From contig NZ_BDDE01000012.1 in NCBI RefSeq assembly GCF_008327685.1, positions 682,001-746,000 on the forward strand: 64,000 nt of DNA, in the 5' to 3' direction. The notes under the pieces are model-generated. The model made no database searches. It saw only the letters and a list, made by a program, of their open reading frames with translations, and was not told where the DNA came from. This stretch comes from Actinomadura sp. K4S16 (GTDB lineage Bacteria > Actinomycetota > Actinomycetes > Streptosporangiales > Streptosporangiaceae). Shown here one piece after another: positions 1-11,537 of this stretch; positions within the stretch are counted from its first letter, which is position 1; each line of letters begins with the position of its first letter. The translations under genes were made by a program, and so were the position numbers.

Positions 1-90
1 ATCCGCACCAACATGCTGCTGGGCTTCGTCCTTACCGAGGCGCTCGCCCTGATCGGCCTGGTCGCGCCGTTCATCTTCCAGAGCATCTAA
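1..90 (+). CDS. atpE: ATP synthase F0 subunit c, C-terminal end (partial)
   Basis: The last 29 codons and TAA stop of the proteolipid that forms the rotating c-ring of ATP synthase in the membrane. What is seen is the second transmembrane helix, containing TEALALIGL. Its glutamate is the expected proton-carrying carboxylate of subunit c. The chain ends in FIFQSI. The start lies before the window. It sits 31 bases before atpF, in the usual bacterial order c-b-delta-alpha-gamma-beta-epsilon, which fixes the assignment despite the short fragment. Confidence 0.93.
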   Translation: MRTNMLLGFVLTEALALIGLVAPFIFQSI

Positions 91-121
91 GGCCGTCCGA
101 ACCTGAGGAAGGGCTGCAGAC

Positions 122-679
122 ATGATCACAGCAGCTTCCGTCCTGGCGGCGGAGAGCAACAACCCTCTCATTCCGCACCCGTTCGAGCTGGTCGTCGGCA
201 TCTTCTCGTTCCTGGTCGTCCTGATCTTCCTCGGCAAGATCCTCACGCCGCGCATCCAGAAGACGCTGGAGGAGCGGACCGAGGCGATCGAGGGCGGTCT
301 CGTCCGGGCCGAGGAGGCGCAGAAGGAGGCCCAGCAGGTCCTCGAGCAGTACAAGGCCCAGCAGAAGGCGGCCGCGCTCGAGGCGTCCAACGAGCGACGC
401 AAGGCCGAGGAGCAGGGCGCGCAGATCATCGCCCAGGCCAAGGAGCAGGCCCAGGTCGAGGCGCGCCGCATCGTCGAGAACGCCAAGGCCCAGATCGAGG
501 CCGAGCGGCAGCAGGCGCTGCAGTCGCTCCGCGCCGAGATCGGCGCCATGTCGGTCGAGCTCGCCGGACGCGTCGTGGGCGAGTCCCTTGAGGACAGCGC
601 GCGGCAGAGCCGGGTCGTCGACCGGTTCCTCGAGGAGCTCGAGGAACGCGCTCGCACCCAGGAGCAGATCACATCATGA
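122..679 (+). CDS. atpF: ATP synthase F0 subunit b
   Basis: Peripheral stalk subunit that holds the F1 head against the F0 rotor. The 185-residue chain has one N-terminal membrane helix (about residues 22-44), then a long charged Glu/Lys/Ala/Gln-rich coiled coil (about 50-150) typical of subunit b. The ATG is preceded by the purine-rich stretch gaggaagggc. Its stop overlaps the atpH start in an ATGA arrangement, so the two are probably translationally coupled. Length fits actinobacterial b subunits. Confidence 0.96.
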   Translation: MITAASVLAAESNNPLIPHPFELVVGIFSFLVVLIFLGKILTPRIQKTLEERTEAIEGGLVRAEEAQKEAQQVLEQYKAQQKAAALEASNERRKAEEQGAQIIAQAKEQAQVEARRIVENAKAQIEAERQQALQSLRAEIGAMSVELAGRVVGESLEDSARQSRVVDRFLEELEERARTQEQITS

Positions 680-1497
680 CCATCACGGGAGCGGTGAGCA
701 GGGCGTCGCTGGCCGAGGCCAAGGAGCGGCTGGAGGCCGTGATCCCCTCCGCCGACCTGGCGCGGCTCGGCGGCGACCTGTTCGCGGTGCTGCACCTGAT
801 CGACCGCGAGCACGGCCTGCGGCGGGCGGTCTCCGACCCGTCGCGGGACGGTGCCGAGAAGGCGCAGCTCGTCCAGATCCTGCTGGAGGGCAAGGTGTCG
901 CCGGCCGCTCTCGGGCTGGTCGCCGACGTCGTCCGGCTGCGCTGGTCGACGCCGTCGGAGCTGACGGACGCGGTGGAGATCCTCGCGGTCACCGCCGAGT
1001 CCGCCCGCGCCGAGGCGGACGGGAGGATCGACGACCTGGAGGACGAGCTGTTCCGCTTCTCCCGGGTCGTCGAGGGGGAGCCGGACCTGCGCGGCGCCCT
1101 CGCCAACCCGGGCCTGCCGGGCGAGAACAAGCTCGGCCTGGTCAACGCGCTGGTGGAGGGCAAGGTCACCGACGCGACGCTGACGCTCGTCACCGAGCTC
1201 GTGCTGCGCCCGCGAGGACGTAGCCTGGAAGGTGGGCTCGCCGAGTACGGCAGGCTCGTCGCCCAGCGTCGGCAGCGGCTGGTGGCCCTGGTCCGCACGC
1301 CGGTGCCGCTGTCGGCGGAGCAGCGGACGCGGCTCGCCGCGGTGCTCGCCGCCGCCTACGGGCACGAAGTACACCTGAACATCGAGCTCGACCCCACCGC
1401 GATCGGCGGCCTGTCGGTCCAGATCGGGGACGAGATCATCGACGGCACGATCGCCGGACGGCTGGACGACGTCCGCCGGCGGCTCGGCACCGGCTGA
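676..1497 (+). CDS. atpH: ATP synthase F1 subunit delta
   Basis: Delta (OSCP-type) subunit that joins the top of the alpha3beta3 head to the b stalk. At 273 residues it is longer than the roughly 180 of E. coli, as is usual in actinobacteria. The delta-family C-terminal strand region is visible near the end, where [20 protein letters not shown] resembles the conserved GG...I.IGD..ID ending. The start overlaps the atpF stop by four bases. It is followed by atpA after a 41-base gap containing a good ribosome binding site. Confidence 0.95.
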   Translation: MTITGAVSRASLAEAKERLEAVIPSADLARLGGDLFAVLHLIDREHGLRRAVSDPSRDGAEKAQLVQILLEGKVSPAALGLVADVVRLRWSTPSELTDAVEILAVTAESARAEADGRIDDLEDELFRFSRVVEGEPDLRGALANPGLPGENKLGLVNALVEGKVTDATLTLVTELVLRPRGRSLEGGLAEYGRLVAQRRQRLVALVRTPVPLSAEQRTRLAAVLAAAYGHEVHLNIELDPTAIGGLSVQIGDEIIDGTIAGRLDDVRRRLGTG

Positions 1498-1538
1498 CCC
1501 GCCGGTTGGCTGACCCCATAGGGAGCAAGAGAGGAATC

Positions 1539-3173
1539 ATGGCGGAGCTGACGATCCGTCCGGATGAGATCCGGAACGCGCTGGAGCGCTTCGTCCAGTC
1601 GTACGAGCCCGAGGCCGCCGCGCGCGAAGAGGTCGGCACCGTCGTCGATTCCGGCGACGGTATCGCCCACGTCGAGGGCCTGCCCTCCGCGATGGCGAAC
1701 GAACTCCTTGAGTTCGAGGACGGTACCCGTGGCCTGGCTCTGAACCTGGACGTGCGTGAGATCGGCGCCGTTGTCCTTGGCGACTTCAGCAAGATCGAAG
1801 AGGGCCAGAAGGTCCGCCGGACCGGCGAGGTCCTCTCGGTCCCCGTCGGCGACGGCTTCCTTGGCCGCGTCGTGGACGCGCTGGGCAACCCCCTGGACGG
1901 CAAGGGCCCGATCGAGACGACCGAGCGCCGCGCGCTCGAGCTGCAGGCCCCCACGGTCGTGCAGCGGCAGTCGGTGAGCGAGCCGCTGCAGACCGGCATC
2001 AAGGCCATCGACGCGATGACGCCGATCGGCCGCGGCCAGCGGCAGCTCATCATCGGTGACCGGCAGACCGGCAAGACGACGGTCGCCGTGGACACCATCA
2101 TCAACCAGAAGGAGAACTGGGACTCCGGCGACGAGAAGAAGCAGGTCCGCTGCGTCTACGTCGCCATCGGCCAGAAGGGCTCCACGATCGCCAACGTGCG
2201 GCGCTCTCTGGACGAGGCCGGCGCGCTGGAGTACACCACGATCGTGGCGGCTCCCGCCTCCGAGCCCGCGGGCTACAAGTACATCGCCCCCTACACCGGG
2301 TCCGCGATCGGCCAGCACTGGATGTACCAGGGCAAGCACGTCCTGATCATCTTCGACGACCTGTCGAAGCAGGCCGAGGCCTACCGCGCGGTGTCGCTGC
2401 TGCTGCGCCGCCCGCCGGGCCGCGAGGCGTACCCCGGTGACGTCTTCTACCTGCACTCGCGCCTGCTGGAGCGCTGCGCGAAGCTGTCGGACGACATGGG
2501 CGGCGGTTCGATGACGGGTCTGCCGATCATCGAGACCAAGGGCAACGACGTGTCGGCCTACATCCCGACGAACGTCATCTCGATCACCGACGGGCAGTGC
2601 TTCCTGGAGACGGACCTGTTCAACCAGGGCGTCCGGCCGGCGATCAACGTCGGCATCTCGGTCTCCCGGGTCGGCGGCGACGCGCAGATCAAGGCGATGA
2701 AGACGGTCGCCGGCACCCTGCGCCTCGCGCTGTCGCAGTTCCGCGACCTGGAGGCGTTCGCCGCGTTCGCGTCCGACCTGGACGCCGCGTCGCGCGCGCA
2801 GCTGGAGCGCGGCGCCCGGCTGGTCGAGCTGCTGAAGCAGCCGCAGGGCAGCCCGTTCCCGGTCGAGCAGGAGGTCGTGTCCGTGTGGGCGGGCACCTCC
2901 GGCGAGCTGGACGACGTCCCGGTGGCCGACATCCGCCGCTTCGAGCGCGAGTTCCTCGACTACATGGAGCGCGAGGAGAGCGGCCTGCTGACCTCCATCT
3001 GGGAGACCGGCAAGCTGTCCGACGACGGCCTCACCGCCCTCAAGAACGCCATCACGGAGTTCAAGAGGGGCTTCCAGACGAGCGAGGGCGAGCTGCTCGC
3101 CGAGGAGCACGTCGAGGCGCTCGACGAAGAGGACGTCAAGCAGGAGACGATCACCCGCGTCAAGAAGGACTGA
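1539..3173 (+). CDS. atpA: ATP synthase F1 subunit alpha
   Basis: Non-catalytic nucleotide-binding subunit of the F1 head, 544 residues. The P-loop GDRQTGKT lies near residues 172-179. The family block with [14 protein letters not shown] and the C-terminal helical domain are intact. An in-frame TTG exists 33 bases upstream, but ATG was chosen because it is preceded by agagagga and gives the expected [11 protein letters not shown] start. The gene is in the middle of the atp operon, five bases before atpG. Confidence 0.97.
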   Translation: MAELTIRPDEIRNALERFVQSYEPEAAAREEVGTVVDSGDGIAHVEGLPSAMANELLEFEDGTRGLALNLDVREIGAVVLGDFSKIEEGQKVRRTGEVLSVPVGDGFLGRVVDALGNPLDGKGPIETTERRALELQAPTVVQRQSVSEPLQTGIKAIDAMTPIGRGQRQLIIGDRQTGKTTVAVDTIINQKENWDSGDEKKQVRCVYVAIGQKGSTIANVRRSLDEAGALEYTTIVAAPASEPAGYKYIAPYTGSAIGQHWMYQGKHVLIIFDDLSKQAEAYRAVSLLLRRPPGREAYPGDVFYLHSRLLERCAKLSDDMGGGSMTGLPIIETKGNDVSAYIPTNVISITDGQCFLETDLFNQGVRPAINVGISVSRVGGDAQIKAMKTVAGTLRLALSQFRDLEAFAAFASDLDAASRAQLERGARLVELLKQPQGSPFPVEQEVVSVWAGTSGELDDVPVADIRRFEREFLDYMEREESGLLTSIWETGKLSDDGLTALKNAITEFKRGFQTSEGELLAEEHVEALDEEDVKQETITRVKKD

Positions 3174-3178
3174 CGGCC

Positions 3179-5508
<2,330 letters not shown>

Positions 5509-5513
5509 TCCGC

Positions 5514-5559
5514 TCCGGCGGGCCGCCCACGGGCCTCGCGCCCGGGGCGGCCCGCCGGA
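5514..5559. other. Intercistronic hairpin between atpD and atpC
   Basis: Perfect 15-bp inverted repeat (5514-5528 with 5545-5559). Inside it a further 5-bp stem (CGGGC/GCCCG) closes a five-base loop, so about 20 bp pair with a single bulged A. No T tract follows and atpC has its own ribosome binding site, so this looks like an attenuator or mRNA-stability element rather than an operon end. Confidence 0.75.
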
Positions 5560-5586
5560 ACCGCTCCAGTAGTCGGAGGGAATGAC

Positions 5587-5973
5587 GTGGCAACCCTGAA
5601 GGTCGGGCTGGTCTCGCCGGAGCGCGAGATCTGGTCCGGCGAGGCCAAGATGGTGGTCGCGCAGACCATCGAGGGCTCGCTCGGCATCCTGCCGGGGCAC
5701 GCCCCGGTGCTGGGCGTCCTCCTCGACGGCAGCGTGGTGAAGATCGAGCCCGCGGACGGCGGTGCGCCGGTTCTCGCTGCGGTCAGCAGCGGGTTCTTCT
5801 CCGTCGCCGCGAACGAGGTCTCGGTGCTGGCCGAGCAGGTCGAGCGGGACGAAGAGATCGACGTGGACGACGCCAAGCGGGCGCTGGACGCGGCTCTGGC
5901 CGCCGAGGGCGAGGACGCGACGCCGGAGCGGCGGGCCAGGGCGCGGCTGCGCGCGGCGGGCGTCGAGGCCTAG
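5587..5973 (+). CDS. atpC: ATP synthase F1 subunit epsilon
   Basis: Rotor subunit that couples gamma to the c-ring and can inhibit ATP hydrolysis. The 128-residue chain starts MATLKVGLVSPEREIWSGEA and contains the conserved beta-sandwich motif GSLGILPGHAPVL. The C-terminal helical part is present (DDAKRALDAALAAEGED). The GTG start follows gtcggaggg with good spacing. It is the last atp gene. The next gene is DUF2550, its customary actinobacterial neighbour. Confidence 0.95.
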   Translation: MATLKVGLVSPEREIWSGEAKMVVAQTIEGSLGILPGHAPVLGVLLDGSVVKIEPADGGAPVLAAVSSGFFSVAANEVSVLAEQVERDEEIDVDDAKRALDAALAAEGEDATPERRARARLRAAGVEA

Positions 5974-5996
5974 GTTTCGGGCGGACGGCGGGGGAT

Positions 5997-6461
5997 TTGG
6001 GCGAGCACCTGGCACTGGACGTCGGCGGGGTGCTCGCCGCGCTCGTCCTGGTGGCGGCGCTGCTGTTCGTCTCCATGGCGGTGCGCCGCTGGCTCTTCAC
6101 GCGCGGCGGCGGCGCCGTGGAGTGCAGCCTGCGCGAACTGCCCCAGGAGGGCGGAGCCCCCGGAGTGTGGAGGCTCGGCATCGGCCGCTACAAGGGCGAT
6201 GTCCTGCACTGGCACCGCGTGTTCGGTTTCCGCAGACGGCCCCGGCAGGTGATCCACCGCCGGGGCCTCGTCGTGTCCAACCGGCGCGTCCCCGATCCGG
6301 AGGAGGCCGAGGGCCTGCTGCCGGACGTGAGCGTCATCGAGGTCAGGAACGGCGACCAGGCGGTCGAGCTGGCGATGGGCGCGGCGGCGCTGACCGGCTT
6401 CCTGGCGTGGCTGGAGGCGGCCCCGCCCGGCTTCCCGGTGGACCTGCACTCCCCGGAGTGA
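5997..6461 (+). CDS. DUF2550 family membrane-anchored protein
   Basis: About 154 residues with one N-terminal membrane helix (about residues 9-28), then a soluble cytoplasmic region rich in Arg and Trp (WRLGIGRYKGDVLHWHRV, FRRRPRQ). This matches the DUF2550 family that follows atpC in many actinobacteria. Its biochemical role is unknown. The start is uncertain: TTG at the given position keeps the whole helix but its purine tract is too close. GTG at 6030 is an alternative. Same direction as atpC, 23 bases away, so probable co-transcription. Confidence 0.8.
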   Translation: MGEHLALDVGGVLAALVLVAALLFVSMAVRRWLFTRGGGAVECSLRELPQEGGAPGVWRLGIGRYKGDVLHWHRVFGFRRRPRQVIHRRGLVVSNRRVPDPEEAEGLLPDVSVIEVRNGDQAVELAMGAAALTGFLAWLEAAPPGFPVDLHSPE

Positions 6462-6591
6462 GCGGTACGGGTCCGCAACGAGCGGTCCGGACGGCGTGTC
6501 TGGCATGAACCGGTAAGACCCCGGTATCGAAATGATCTTCCTGTGCCGCCGCTGCCCGGGGCCGCCGGGACGCGGGGCGAGGATCGTGCAC

Positions 6592-8118
6592 GTGCGCAAG
6601 CTCCTCATCGGCCGCAGGCTCTTCGTGGGGACGGCCGTGGCGCTGCCCGCCGTCCTCCTGCCCGCCGCCCTGCCCATGGCCGGGGCCGCGCCGGCCCGTC
6701 CGCACCTCGCCGCGCTGGTCACGGTGAAGGACATCCGGCGGCACCTGGCCGCGCTCCAGGAGATCGCCGACTACAACGGCGGCAACCGCGCGGCGGGGCG
6801 GGCCGGCTACACGATGTCGGTGCGCTACGTCACCGGACGCCTGAGGAAGGCCGGGCTCGTGCCGCTGGTGCAGAAGTTCACCTTCCCGTACTGGCGGGAG
6901 CGGTCGCATGCGGTGTTCGCGCGGATGGCGCCGTCCAAGGCGTCCTACAAGCGGGAGACCGACTTCGTCACGCTGGCGTTCTCCGGCTCCGGGGACGTGA
7001 CGGCGCCGGTGACGGCGGTGGACATCCCCGCCAAGGGCGAGGGGACGAGCGGCTGCCAGCCCGGCGACTTCAGGGGCTTCAAGCGGGGCTCGATCGCGCT
7101 CCTCCAGCGGGGGACCTGCTCGTTCGCGGTCAAGGCGACGAAGGCGAGGGCGGCCGGCGCGTCCGCCGTCGTGATCTTCAACAAGCCGGGGGAGAAGGGG
7201 CCGTTGCACGGCACGCTGTCCAAGCCGTACGCGTTCCCGGTCATCGGGCCGTCCCACAAGGTGGGCGCGGACCTGGTGAAGGCCGCGCGGAAGGGCGGCC
7301 TCAGGCTGCGGGTGAAGACCGACACCGCGCACGGGAAGCGGTCGTCGGAGAACGTCATCGCGGAGACCCGGGTCGGGCGGGCCGACAACGTCGTGGTCGT
7401 CGGCGCCCACCTGGACAGCGTCCCGGCGGGTCCGGGGATCAACGACAACGGCACCGGCGCGGCCACCCTGCTCGCCATCGCGGGGCAGATCGGCAAGCTC
7501 GGCAGGAGCGGGCTGCGCAACCGGGTGCGGTTCGCCTGGTGGGGCGCCGAGGAGGAGGGGCTGCAGGGCTCCGAGCACTACGTGCGCTCCCTGTCCGCGG
7601 CCCAGCGCCGGCGGATCGCCCTGAACCTGAACTTCGACATGCTCGGTTCGCCGAACGGCAGGCGGGGCGTCTACGACGGCGACCACTCGACCGGCACCGG
7701 CACGCGGGCGCCCGCCGGTTCCGGGGCGATCGAGCGGATGTTCCACCAGTACTTCAAGAGCCGCCACCTGCCGGTGGCCGAGAGCCGGTTCGACGGGCGG
7801 TCCGACTACGGCCCGTTCATCGAGCGGGGCATCCCGGCGGGCGGGATCGACACCGGCGCGGAGGGGTTGAAGACCGCCGCCGAGGCCAAGACGTTCGGCG
7901 GCAGGGCGGGCAGGGCGTACGACCCGTGCTACCACGCCAGGTGCGACCGCCTGAAGAACGTCGACTTGAAGCTGCTCGACGGCAATGCCGACGGTGTCGC
8001 GTACGTCCTGGAGCACCTGGCGCGGTCGACGGCCGCGGTGAACGGGGGCACCGCACTCGACCGGGTCCGGGTACCGCCCTACGAGCCGCTGCGGCAGGGC
8101 CCGTACCTGCTCCGCTGA
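6592..8118 (+). CDS. Secreted M28 family zinc aminopeptidase with PA domain
   Basis: Predicted exported aminopeptidase, 508 residues. A Sec-type signal (VRKLLIGRR, hydrophobic stretch, cleavage near AGAAPA) fills residues 1-35. A PA insert containing QRGTCSFAVKATKARAAGAS lies about residues 165-195. The peptidase domain has the di-zinc ligands in order: GAHLDSV (about 271), NDNGTG, WGAEEEGLQGS (about 317), NFDMLGS and CYHARCD near the C terminus. GTG at 6592 is chosen because gcgaggat lies eight bases upstream. In-frame starts further up would push the signal peptide inward. Confidence 0.88.
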   Translation: MRKLLIGRRLFVGTAVALPAVLLPAALPMAGAAPARPHLAALVTVKDIRRHLAALQEIADYNGGNRAAGRAGYTMSVRYVTGRLRKAGLVPLVQKFTFPYWRERSHAVFARMAPSKASYKRETDFVTLAFSGSGDVTAPVTAVDIPAKGEGTSGCQPGDFRGFKRGSIALLQRGTCSFAVKATKARAAGASAVVIFNKPGEKGPLHGTLSKPYAFPVIGPSHKVGADLVKAARKGGLRLRVKTDTAHGKRSSENVIAETRVGRADNVVVVGAHLDSVPAGPGINDNGTGAATLLAIAGQIGKLGRSGLRNRVRFAWWGAEEEGLQGSEHYVRSLSAAQRRRIALNLNFDMLGSPNGRRGVYDGDHSTGTGTRAPAGSGAIERMFHQYFKSRHLPVAESRFDGRSDYGPFIERGIPAGGIDTGAEGLKTAAEAKTFGGRAGRAYDPCYHARCDRLKNVDLKLLDGNADGVAYVLEHLARSTAAVNGGTALDRVRVPPYEPLRQGPYLLR

Positions 8119-8150
8119 GCCGCCGCCCACTCGGCGCCCGCGGCATCGTG

Positions 8151-9080
8151 CTAGTGCGGCGTCACCGTGATGCGGCCGTCGCGGGTGGTGAGACTGGCGC
8201 GCCGTGAGGACCGCGAGTCCTGGTGGACGCCCGGGTCGATCCGCTTCTCCCCGTTGGCGGACAGGTCGAGGGCGTAGGCCTGACCGGCCGGGAGGCGCAG
8301 CAGGATCGAGCCGCTGCCGGTGACGGCCCGGACGTTCGCGGGCGGCGCGTCCAGCCGCATCGTGATGGCGCCGTCGCGCGACCCGGCGGTGACCCGGTCG
8401 GAGACGAGCCCGTCCAGGGTGATCGAGCCGCTGCCGGTGCCGAGGTCGGCGACGGTGGCGCGCCCGCTCACCACGATGCGCCCGTCGGCGGCGCGGGCCT
8501 TCAGCCGGTCGGCGGTGAGTCCCCTGGCGGTGATCGAGCCGCTGCCGCTGTGCAGGTCGGCGGTGGCCGCGCGACCGGTCACGTTCAGCGAGCCGTCGCG
8601 GGAGCTGATCGAGACCGTCGAGGCGCGCAGGTCCGCCGCCCGGACCGAGCCGCTGCCGCTGCGCAGCCGCACCGTCCCGGCGACCCCGGACACCTCGGTC
8701 GCCCCGTCCCGGTTGTCGATCTCCACGGACGTGCTGCGCGGGACCTGGACGCGGTAGGAGACCCCGCACGAGCCGAACCCGATCGCGTTCGTGCCGCACG
8801 AGGACGACAGCGCGAGCGTGGAGCCCTCGGCGACGTGCCGGGACTTCGGCTTGTTCTTGTCGTTGCTCCAGCGCAGCCGCTCGGTGACCCGGATGCCGGG
8901 GGAGTCCGACGCGGTGACCTCGACCCGTCCGCCCTTCGCGGTGATCTTCAGGCCCGTGATGCCGGCGGGCGCGGCGTAGGAGCGGTCCTCGTGGTGCCGG
9001 CCGACGCTCACGTTGCCGCAGCCGGCCAGCGCCGCCGCCGCCGTCGCCGCGGCGGCGGCCGCGGCTGTCAGGGTCCTCAC
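8151..9080 (-). CDS. DUF4097 family lipoprotein
   Basis: 309 residues beginning with an Ala-rich signal sequence and lipobox LAGC, with Cys at residue 21, so probably lipidated and held on the outer face of the membrane. The mature part is a repetitive beta-helix-like DUF4097 region in which GSGSI/GSGSV alternates with SRDGS/ADGRI/SRDGA roughly every 20-25 residues. The family often detects or shields envelope structures, but no function is known. GTG start follows gagagagc. It is convergent with the M28 peptidase, 32 bases apart. Confidence 0.83.
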   Translation of the reverse strand: MRTLTAAAAAAATAAAALAGCGNVSVGRHHEDRSYAAPAGITGLKITAKGGRVEVTASDSPGIRVTERLRWSNDKNKPKSRHVAEGSTLALSSSCGTNAIGFGSCGVSYRVQVPRSTSVEIDNRDGATEVSGVAGTVRLRSGSGSVRAADLRASTVSISSRDGSLNVTGRAATADLHSGSGSITARGLTADRLKARAADGRIVVSGRATVADLGTGSGSITLDGLVSDRVTAGSRDGAITMRLDAPPANVRAVTGSGSILLRLPAGQAYALDLSANGEKRIDPGVHQDSRSSRRASLTTRDGRITVTPH

Positions 9081-9201
9081 GTGCTCTCTCTCCCCGCTGT
9101 CGGCGTGCGTCCGTAGAGGGCAAGCCTCCTCCAGGCGCAGCGGGCGCCGCCAGGAGGGGAGCCGGTCAACCGGGGGTGGGGCTAGCCCCACCCCCGCCGC
9201 C

Positions 9202-9816
9202 TCAGCGCTCCCCGCCGGGCTTCCACAGGACGTCGCCGTGCTCGGCGTTGGCGACGCGGCAGAGGATGAACAGCAGGTCCGACAGCCGGTTGAGGTACTT
9301 GGCCGTCAGCGGGTTCACGCCGCCCTCGGCCGCGGCGTCGGCGCTGCCGTGGGCCTCGATCGCCGCCCAGGCGGACCGTTCGGCGCGGCGGGTCACCGTC
9401 CGCGCGACGTGCAGGAGCGCGGCGCCGGGCGTCCCGCCGGGGAGGATGAAGCTGCGCAGCGCCGGAAGCTCGGCGTTGTGCTCGTCGCAGGCCTCCTCCA
9501 GCCGCTCGATGTAGGACGGCTCGATGCGCAGCGGCGGGTACTCCGGGTCGGGGACGACGGGCGCGCACAGGTCGGCGCCCACGTCGAACAGGTCGTTCTG
9601 GACGCGGGTCAGCAGCGCGACGAGGGGCTCGGGCAGGGCGCCGAGCGCGAGCGCCGTGCCGATCGCGGCGTTGGCCTCCTCCACGTCGGCGTACGCGGCG
9701 AGGCGCGGGTCGGTCTTGGACGTGCGGGACGCGTCGCCGAGCGCGGTGGTGCCGTCGTCCCCGGTGCGGGTGTAGATCCGGGAGAGCACGACGGGATTGT
9801 CCCTGTTCTTCGCCAT
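9202..9816 (-). CDS. ATP:cob(I)alamin adenosyltransferase (PduO type)
   Basis: Makes adenosylcobalamin from cob(I)alamin and ATP in the cytoplasm. 204 residues, the usual size of the trimeric PduO-type enzyme. The N-terminal ATP-binding segment is YTRTGDDGTTALGD (about residues 15-28). Later come VARTVTRRAERS and NRLSDLLFILCRVAN, the conserved helical motifs. Adenosylcobalamin would serve methylmalonyl-CoA mutase, consistent with the methylmalonyl-CoA epimerase at 41479. ATG start. Transcribed alone, divergently from the GMC oxidoreductase. Confidence 0.93.
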   Translation of the reverse strand: MAKNRDNPVVLSRIYTRTGDDGTTALGDASRTSKTDPRLAAYADVEEANAAIGTALALGALPEPLVALLTRVQNDLFDVGADLCAPVVPDPEYPPLRIEPSYIERLEEACDEHNAELPALRSFILPGGTPGAALLHVARTVTRRAERSAWAAIEAHGSADAAAEGGVNPLTAKYLNRLSDLLFILCRVANAEHGDVLWKPGGER

Positions 9817-9887
9817 GAGCAGCAGCCTAGCCCTGCCGCAGGCAGAAGCCCGTTCGGTAGGGTTTCGGAAAGACCTCGGAGGCCGCC

Positions 9888-11480
9888 GTGTACGACTACA
9901 TCATCGTGGGAGCGGGCAGCGCGGGCTGCGTCCTCGCCGCCCGACTGACCGAGGACCCCTCCGTGAAGGTCCTCCTCCTGGAGGCGGGTCCGCCCGACGA
10001 CGCCCCCGAGATCCACATCCCGGCCGCCGTGGCCGCGCTGATCAAGGGGCCGTACGACTGGGACTACGCGACCGTCCCGCAGGAGCACGCGGCGGGGCGC
10101 AGCGTGTACTGGCCGCGCGGGCGCACGCTCGGCGGCAGCTCGTCCACCAACGCGATGATCTACATCCGCGGGGCCCGCCACGACTACGACACCTGGCGCG
10201 ACTCCTACGGCTGCGAAGGCTGGGGCTACGAGGACCTGCTGCCCTACTTCCGCCGCGCCGAGGACCAGCAGCGCGGCGAGCTGCCCTACCACGGCGTCGG
10301 CGGTCCGCTGCGCGTCGAGGACCTGCGCTACAAGCACCCGCTGACCCGGGCCTGGGTGCAGTCGGCCAAGGCCTACGGCCTCGCCGCGAACAACGACTTC
10401 AACGGCGCCGACCAGGACGGCGTCGGCTTCTACCAGGTCACCCACAAGCGCGGGCGCCGCTGGTCGACCGCCGCCGGCTACCTGCACCCGATCGAGTACC
10501 GTCCGAACCTGACGGTCGTCACCGACGCCCTCGCCACCCGCGTCGTGATCGAGGACGGCCGCGCCGCCGGCGTCCGCTACGAGGCGCGCGGCGAGACGAT
10601 GTCGGCCCGCGCCGAGGCCGAGGTGATCCTGTCCGGGGGCGCGGTGAACAGCCCGCAGCTCCTCATGCTCTCGGGCGTCGGCCCCGCCGACCACCTGCGC
10701 TCCCTCGGCATCGACGTCCTGGTCGACTCCCCGGTGGGGCAGCGCCTCCAGGACCACCCCTTCGTGAACGTCATGTTCGCCACCCCCCGCACCAAGCCCC
10801 TCTGGGAGCTGGCGAACGCCCGCTCCTTCGCCCTCTACCAGGCCCTGGCGCGCGGCCCCTACGCCTCGAACGTCGCCGAGGCCGGCGGGTTCACCCGCAC
10901 GGTGGAGGGACTGCCCGCCCCCGACCTGCAGTACCACGTGCTGCCGACGCCCTTCGTCAACCAGGGCCTCACCGAGTCGTCCGAGCGCCTGCTGTCGGTC
11001 ATGGTCACCGCGGTGGCGATCGCGAGCCGCGGCGAGCTCACCCTGCGCTCGGCCAGCCCGCACGCGAAGCCGCTGATCGATCCCGCCTACCTCGCCGACA
11101 AGGCCGACCTGGACATCCTCGTCGCCGGCGTCCGGCAGGCCCGCGAGATCGCCGCGACCGGGCCGCTGGCGTCGCTGATCGGCGGCGAGTGGGCCCCCGG
11201 CGAGCAGGTCGACTCCGACGAGGCCATCGCCGACTTCGTCCGTCGCGAGGCCGCGACGCTGTTCCACCCCACCAGCACGTGCGCCATGGGCGGCGACGAC
11301 TCCGTCTGCGACATCGAGCTGCGCGTCCGCGGCGTCGAGGGCCTCCGCGTGGTGGACGCCTCCGTCATGCCGACCGTCCCGCGCGGCAACACCAACGCCC
11401 CGACGATCGCGATAGCCGAGCGCGCCGCCGACCTGATCCGGGGCCGCACGCCCCTGGCCCCCGCCGGCACCCCGAAATGA
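9888..11480 (+). CDS. GMC family FAD oxidoreductase (choline dehydrogenase-like)
   Basis: Flavin-dependent alcohol dehydrogenase/oxidase of 530 residues. N-terminal FAD motif IVGAGSAGCVLAARL (about residues 6-20), the first GMC signature GRTLGGSSSTNAMIYIRG (about 84-101), and the C-terminal FHPTSTCAMG with the catalytic histidine plus GNTNAPTIAIAERAADLI. The substrate cannot be read from sequence, though overall similarity is to BetA-like enzymes. No betaine aldehyde dehydrogenase is adjacent, so osmoprotectant synthesis is not supported. GTG start after ctcggagg. Followed by a terminator. Confidence 0.9.
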   Translation: MYDYIIVGAGSAGCVLAARLTEDPSVKVLLLEAGPPDDAPEIHIPAAVAALIKGPYDWDYATVPQEHAAGRSVYWPRGRTLGGSSSTNAMIYIRGARHDYDTWRDSYGCEGWGYEDLLPYFRRAEDQQRGELPYHGVGGPLRVEDLRYKHPLTRAWVQSAKAYGLAANNDFNGADQDGVGFYQVTHKRGRRWSTAAGYLHPIEYRPNLTVVTDALATRVVIEDGRAAGVRYEARGETMSARAEAEVILSGGAVNSPQLLMLSGVGPADHLRSLGIDVLVDSPVGQRLQDHPFVNVMFATPRTKPLWELANARSFALYQALARGPYASNVAEAGGFTRTVEGLPAPDLQYHVLPTPFVNQGLTESSERLLSVMVTAVAIASRGELTLRSASPHAKPLIDPAYLADKADLDILVAGVRQAREIAATGPLASLIGGEWAPGEQVDSDEAIADFVRREAATLFHPTSTCAMGGDDSVCDIELRVRGVEGLRVVDASVMPTVPRGNTNAPTIAIAERAADLIRGRTPLAPAGTPK

Positions 11481-11483
11481 GGA

Positions 11484-11511
11484 ACGCCCCCGCCGGAGAC
11501 GACGGGGGCGT
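11484..11511. terminator. Hairpin terminator after GMC oxidoreductase
   Basis: Perfect 9-bp stem ACGCCCCCG/CGGGGGCGT with a 10-base loop, starting three bases after the stop. It also lies 26 bases beyond the stop of the converging microprotein gene, so it could serve both strands. There is no U tract, as is usual in high-GC actinomycetes. Confidence 0.7.
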
Positions 11512-11537
11512 GGCCGCTTGGGCACAGGCTGCGGGGC

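Noticed and set aside
6343..9123. A 926-codon open frame on the minus strand
   Set aside because: It runs opposite the M28 peptidase and in another frame of the DUF4097 gene, and shows no domain; the true genes have signal peptides and family motifs.
9888..11480. Choline dehydrogenase of betaine synthesis
   Set aside because: The fold is GMC, but no betaine aldehyde dehydrogenase or transporter is adjacent and the substrate residues cannot be read, so only the family call is given.
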